Below are positions 13,964 to 15,936 of a DNA stretch of 15,936 nt, one piece after another. Positions within the stretch are counted from its first letter, which is position 1; every line of letters starts with the position of its first letter. Under the pieces are notes generated by a model that saw only the letters and a program-made list of their open reading frames with translations, had not been told where the DNA came from and did not search any database. The position numbers were made by a program, and so were the translations under genes. Source of the stretch: Asaia bogorensis (GTDB taxonomy: Bacteria; Pseudomonadota; Alphaproteobacteria; Acetobacterales; Acetobacteraceae); the NCBI GenBank assembly GCA_945871455.1, contig CAMBXJ010000039.1, forward strand, positions 1 to 15,936, given 5' to 3'.

Positions 13964-15640
13964 CTACCGCAATCCCAGGAACGCCGAGGCCTCTCGCACC
14001 ACGTCTTGCAACGCGCCATCCGCGAAGGGCGACACTAATCCGGCCGATCGCACCAGGTCCTGGAACGGCGCCGACCCGCCGCGTCCACATAGTTGCACAT
14101 ATGCGTCCAGTGCCCCGGCCTGGTCCCTGCGGGACCGCACCCAAAGCTGCATCGCGCAGCACTGCGCCAGCGTGTAGTCGATGTAGTAGAATGGCGACGA
14201 ATAGATGTGGTGTTTCGCCTGCCACCGCGCGCCTTTCGCAAGGAACCCCAGATCCCCGTAATCGGTCCACGGCATGTAGATCCGCTCCAACCGCCGCCAT
14301 ATCGCATGGCGGTCCGCGGGGGTCGCCTCTGGGTTGGCATAGACCTCGTGCTGGAAGTGATCGACGCAGACGCCGTAGGGCAGGAAGGCCAGCGCGCCGA
14401 TCAGGTGCATGCGGCGGAACCGGTCCGCCGCCGCTTCGCCGACCATCAGGTCCATCTGCGGATAGGTCAGGAACTCCAGACCCATGGAGTGGATTTCCGC
14501 CGATTCCATGGTCGGCCACAGGTAATCCACCCCCGGCTGGTCGCGGCTTTCCCAGTTCTGGAAAGCGTGCCCCATTTCATGGGTGAAAACGCCGATGTCG
14601 TGGTGGGTGCCGTTGAAGTTGGCGAAAATGAAGGGCACGCCCTCGGTCGGGAAGGACGTGCAGAACCCGCCGCCGGCCTTGGTCGGGCGGTTCTTCAGGT
14701 CCAGGAAGTCGCCCTGTCTCATCAAGGCGAAGAACGCGCCCAGCCGCGGGTCCATGCGGTCGAACATCGTCTGCGCCTGGCTGACCAGAAAGTCGTGCTC
14801 CCCGGCCGGCTTGGGGTTGCCCGCGGGGTCGATCAGCGCCTCATCCCAGAAGCAGACCCGGTCCCAGCCGAACGCCTGGCGTCGGTCTTCCAGCAGACTA
14901 GACACCAGCGGCACCACATGGCGCGCAACCTGGTCCCGATAGCGTGCAACGTCATCCGGCCCATAATCGGTGCGCCGCATCCGCCGATACCCCAGCGGCG
15001 TGTATGTGGGATAATCCAGCTTGCGAGCCATGCGATGCCGCAGACGCACCAGTTCGTCGTAGATCCTGTCCAGTTCCCCCGCATTCGCCGCAAAGAATCC
15101 CCACCGAGCCTGCTCGGCGCGATGGCGGGTGGCGCGGTCCGGGTCCTCCGCGAAGGGCCCCAGCCCGGCAAGATTCAAGGTGAGGCCGTCGAGTTCAATC
15201 CGTGCGGAGGCCAGCAGAGCGGTATAGGCCGCCGATAGTCGCGATTCGTCCTCCAGATCGGCCTTGATCGCGGGGTCGAAGGCGGCAATATCGGCTGCCC
15301 AAAGGCGCAGCGCATGTCCGCCAGCTTCCGCCTCCACCTCGGTTCGGGCGGGATCGGCCAAAAGGCGGCGCTTGATGGCGACTTCATACTCGGTCGCCTC
15401 CGGCGCCAGGGCATCGGCGTAGTCCCGAGCCGCCTTCGCGGTCTCCGACGCGGTGTCCTGGGCAAAGCGCAGATGCACCAGGGCGCTCCAGGTGTCGTAT
15501 TCCCGCCGCTGCCGGTCCCACAGCGCCAGTGCCGCGACCCGGTCGCCACGGTCAAGCAGCGCGGTGACGGCGGCATGGGCGGCGGCGAGGCTGCTCTTGT
15601 CCGGGGTGACCGTGGCGATGTCGGCGAAATTGGGCGGCAT
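13964..15640 (-). CDS. M3 family oligoendopeptidase (PepF-like)
   Basis: This is a cytoplasmic zinc peptidase that cuts short oligopeptides, usually in peptide recycling or signal-peptide clearance. The 558-residue protein has the zinc motif HEMGH (His354, Glu355, His358) in DIGVFTHEMGHAFQNWES, and the likely third ligand Glu382 in SAEIHSMGLEF. The all-helical M3 fold is consistent with the late segment HHIYSSPFYYIDYTLAQ, typical of the M3 oligoendopeptidase subgroup. ATG at 15640 is chosen because AGGAA stands seven bases before it and it starts the family-length protein. An in-frame ATG at 15907 would run through the upstream gene and is rejected. There is no signal peptide. The gene starts 53 bp after the stop of the TIGR03084-like gene, so the two may be cotranscribed. 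The exact substrate is unknown. Confidence 0.93.
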   Translation of the reverse strand: MPPNFADIATVTPDKSSLAAAHAAVTALLDRGDRVAALALWDRQRREYDTWSALVHLRFAQDTASETAKAARDYADALAPEATEYEVAIKRRLLADPARTEVEAEAGGHALRLWAADIAAFDPAIKADLEDESRLSAAYTALLASARIELDGLTLNLAGLGPFAEDPDRATRHRAEQARWGFFAANAGELDRIYDELVRLRHRMARKLDYPTYTPLGYRRMRRTDYGPDDVARYRDQVARHVVPLVSSLLEDRRQAFGWDRVCFWDEALIDPAGNPKPAGEHDFLVSQAQTMFDRMDPRLGAFFALMRQGDFLDLKNRPTKAGGGFCTSFPTEGVPFIFANFNGTHHDIGVFTHEMGHAFQNWESRDQPGVDYLWPTMESAEIHSMGLEFLTYPQMDLMVGEAAADRFRRMHLIGALAFLPYGVCVDHFQHEVYANPEATPADRHAIWRRLERIYMPWTDYGDLGFLAKGARWQAKHHIYSSPFYYIDYTLAQCCAMQLWVRSRRDQAGALDAYVQLCGRGGSAPFQDLVRSAGLVSPFADGALQDVVREASAFLGLR

Positions 15641-15693
15641 GCGTGGGTTCCTGGGTTGATAGGTCGCGCCGACCCCAAAGGGGCCCATCCGCA

Positions 15694-15936
15694 TCAGCGG
15701 CCGGTCGAGCGAACCGTGACCCGGGTCCCGGGCGCGGGCGGGTTTTCCGGCGGACCGGCGAAACATTGGGCGAGGTCCATCCAAATTCGCGCGGGCTCCC
15801 CGGCTACCACCAGATCGGTATCGGCGACGTTGCGCACCTGGGTCACCACCTGACAGAACCCCAGTGCATCGCCGATGACGGCGTTGTCCGTTGTTGGATC
15901 GTTCCATTCCCAGATTGCGCCAGAAGGTGCCGTCAG
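15694..15936 (-). CDS. TIGR03084-like protein (DinB/maleylpyruvate isomerase fold), C-terminal end only
   Basis: On the minus strand the frame is open from the window edge to TGA at 15694-15696, giving 80 C-terminal residues; the start is outside the window. The sequence contains LTAPSGAIWEWND, then DALGFCQVVTQVRNVADTDLV and IWMDLAQCFAGPPE. This resembles, from memory, the C-terminal part of the TIGR03084 family, a group of putative metal-binding proteins of the DinB/mycothiol-dependent maleylpyruvate isomerase type, best known from actinobacteria. Function is not established, and the metal-binding N-terminal domain is not visible. The stop is 53 bp before the M3 peptidase start. The family match is fairly distinctive but rests on a fragment. 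Confidence 0.75.
   Translation of the reverse strand: MTAPSGAIWEWNDPTTDNAVIGDALGFCQVVTQVRNVADTDLVVAGEPARIWMDLAQCFAGPPENPPAPGTRVTVRSTGR

Noticed and set aside
15641..15907. Extended M3 peptidase frame to 15907
   Set aside because: It overlaps the TIGR03084-like gene in another frame; the ATG at 15640 has a good ribosome binding site and gives the family length.

Overview
The window is high-GC DNA with tightly packed bacterial genes. The gene content (SecD/SecF, a Cox15-type heme A synthase, TldD, a Bug-type tricarboxylate-transporter receptor, a soluble multi-PAS histidine kinase) fits an alphaproteobacterium, most plausibly Rhodospirillales/Acetobacteraceae. That placement is an inference from protein style and gene content; no rRNA or other marker is present.

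Left block (1-2666, + strand): a coenzyme F420 operon. It holds the 3' end of an F420-dependent glucose-6-phosphate dehydrogenase-like gene, then cofE, cofD and cofC. Spacing is 1 nt, then two 4-bp GTGA stop/start overlaps. CofC activates the phospho-acid, CofD transfers it to Fo, CofE adds the glutamate tail, and the dehydrogenase is a likely user of the product. The Fo synthase (CofG/CofH or FbiC) is not in view.

Middle block (2675-4920, - strand, convergent with the F420 operon): the most unusual part. A 186-residue protein consists of an 18-residue N-terminus followed by ten copies of a 17-residue unit (KVRLGGFAPTLATADAG). The DNA copies differ mostly at silent positions, which indicates selection on the peptide. 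Downstream on the same strand lies a DUF6065-like gene of unknown function. Upstream is about 760 bp without a convincing gene, containing an AT-rich stretch with several inverted repeats. This is the best candidate here for an undescribed system: a repeat (possibly multi-core) peptide with a dedicated partner.

Right block (4921-15936, all - strand), in transcription order: the 3' end of a TIGR03084-like gene cut by the window edge; an M3 oligoendopeptidase; a 363-bp gap; secD, secF and a Bug-family periplasmic receptor (8-bp and 2-bp gaps); a 238-bp gap with an 18-bp palindrome; then ctaA, a four-PAS histidine kinase (ATGA overlap) and tldD. This combines protein export, cytochrome oxidase heme supply, sensing and proteolysis. 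No RNA genes, insertion sequences or CRISPR arrays were recognised.
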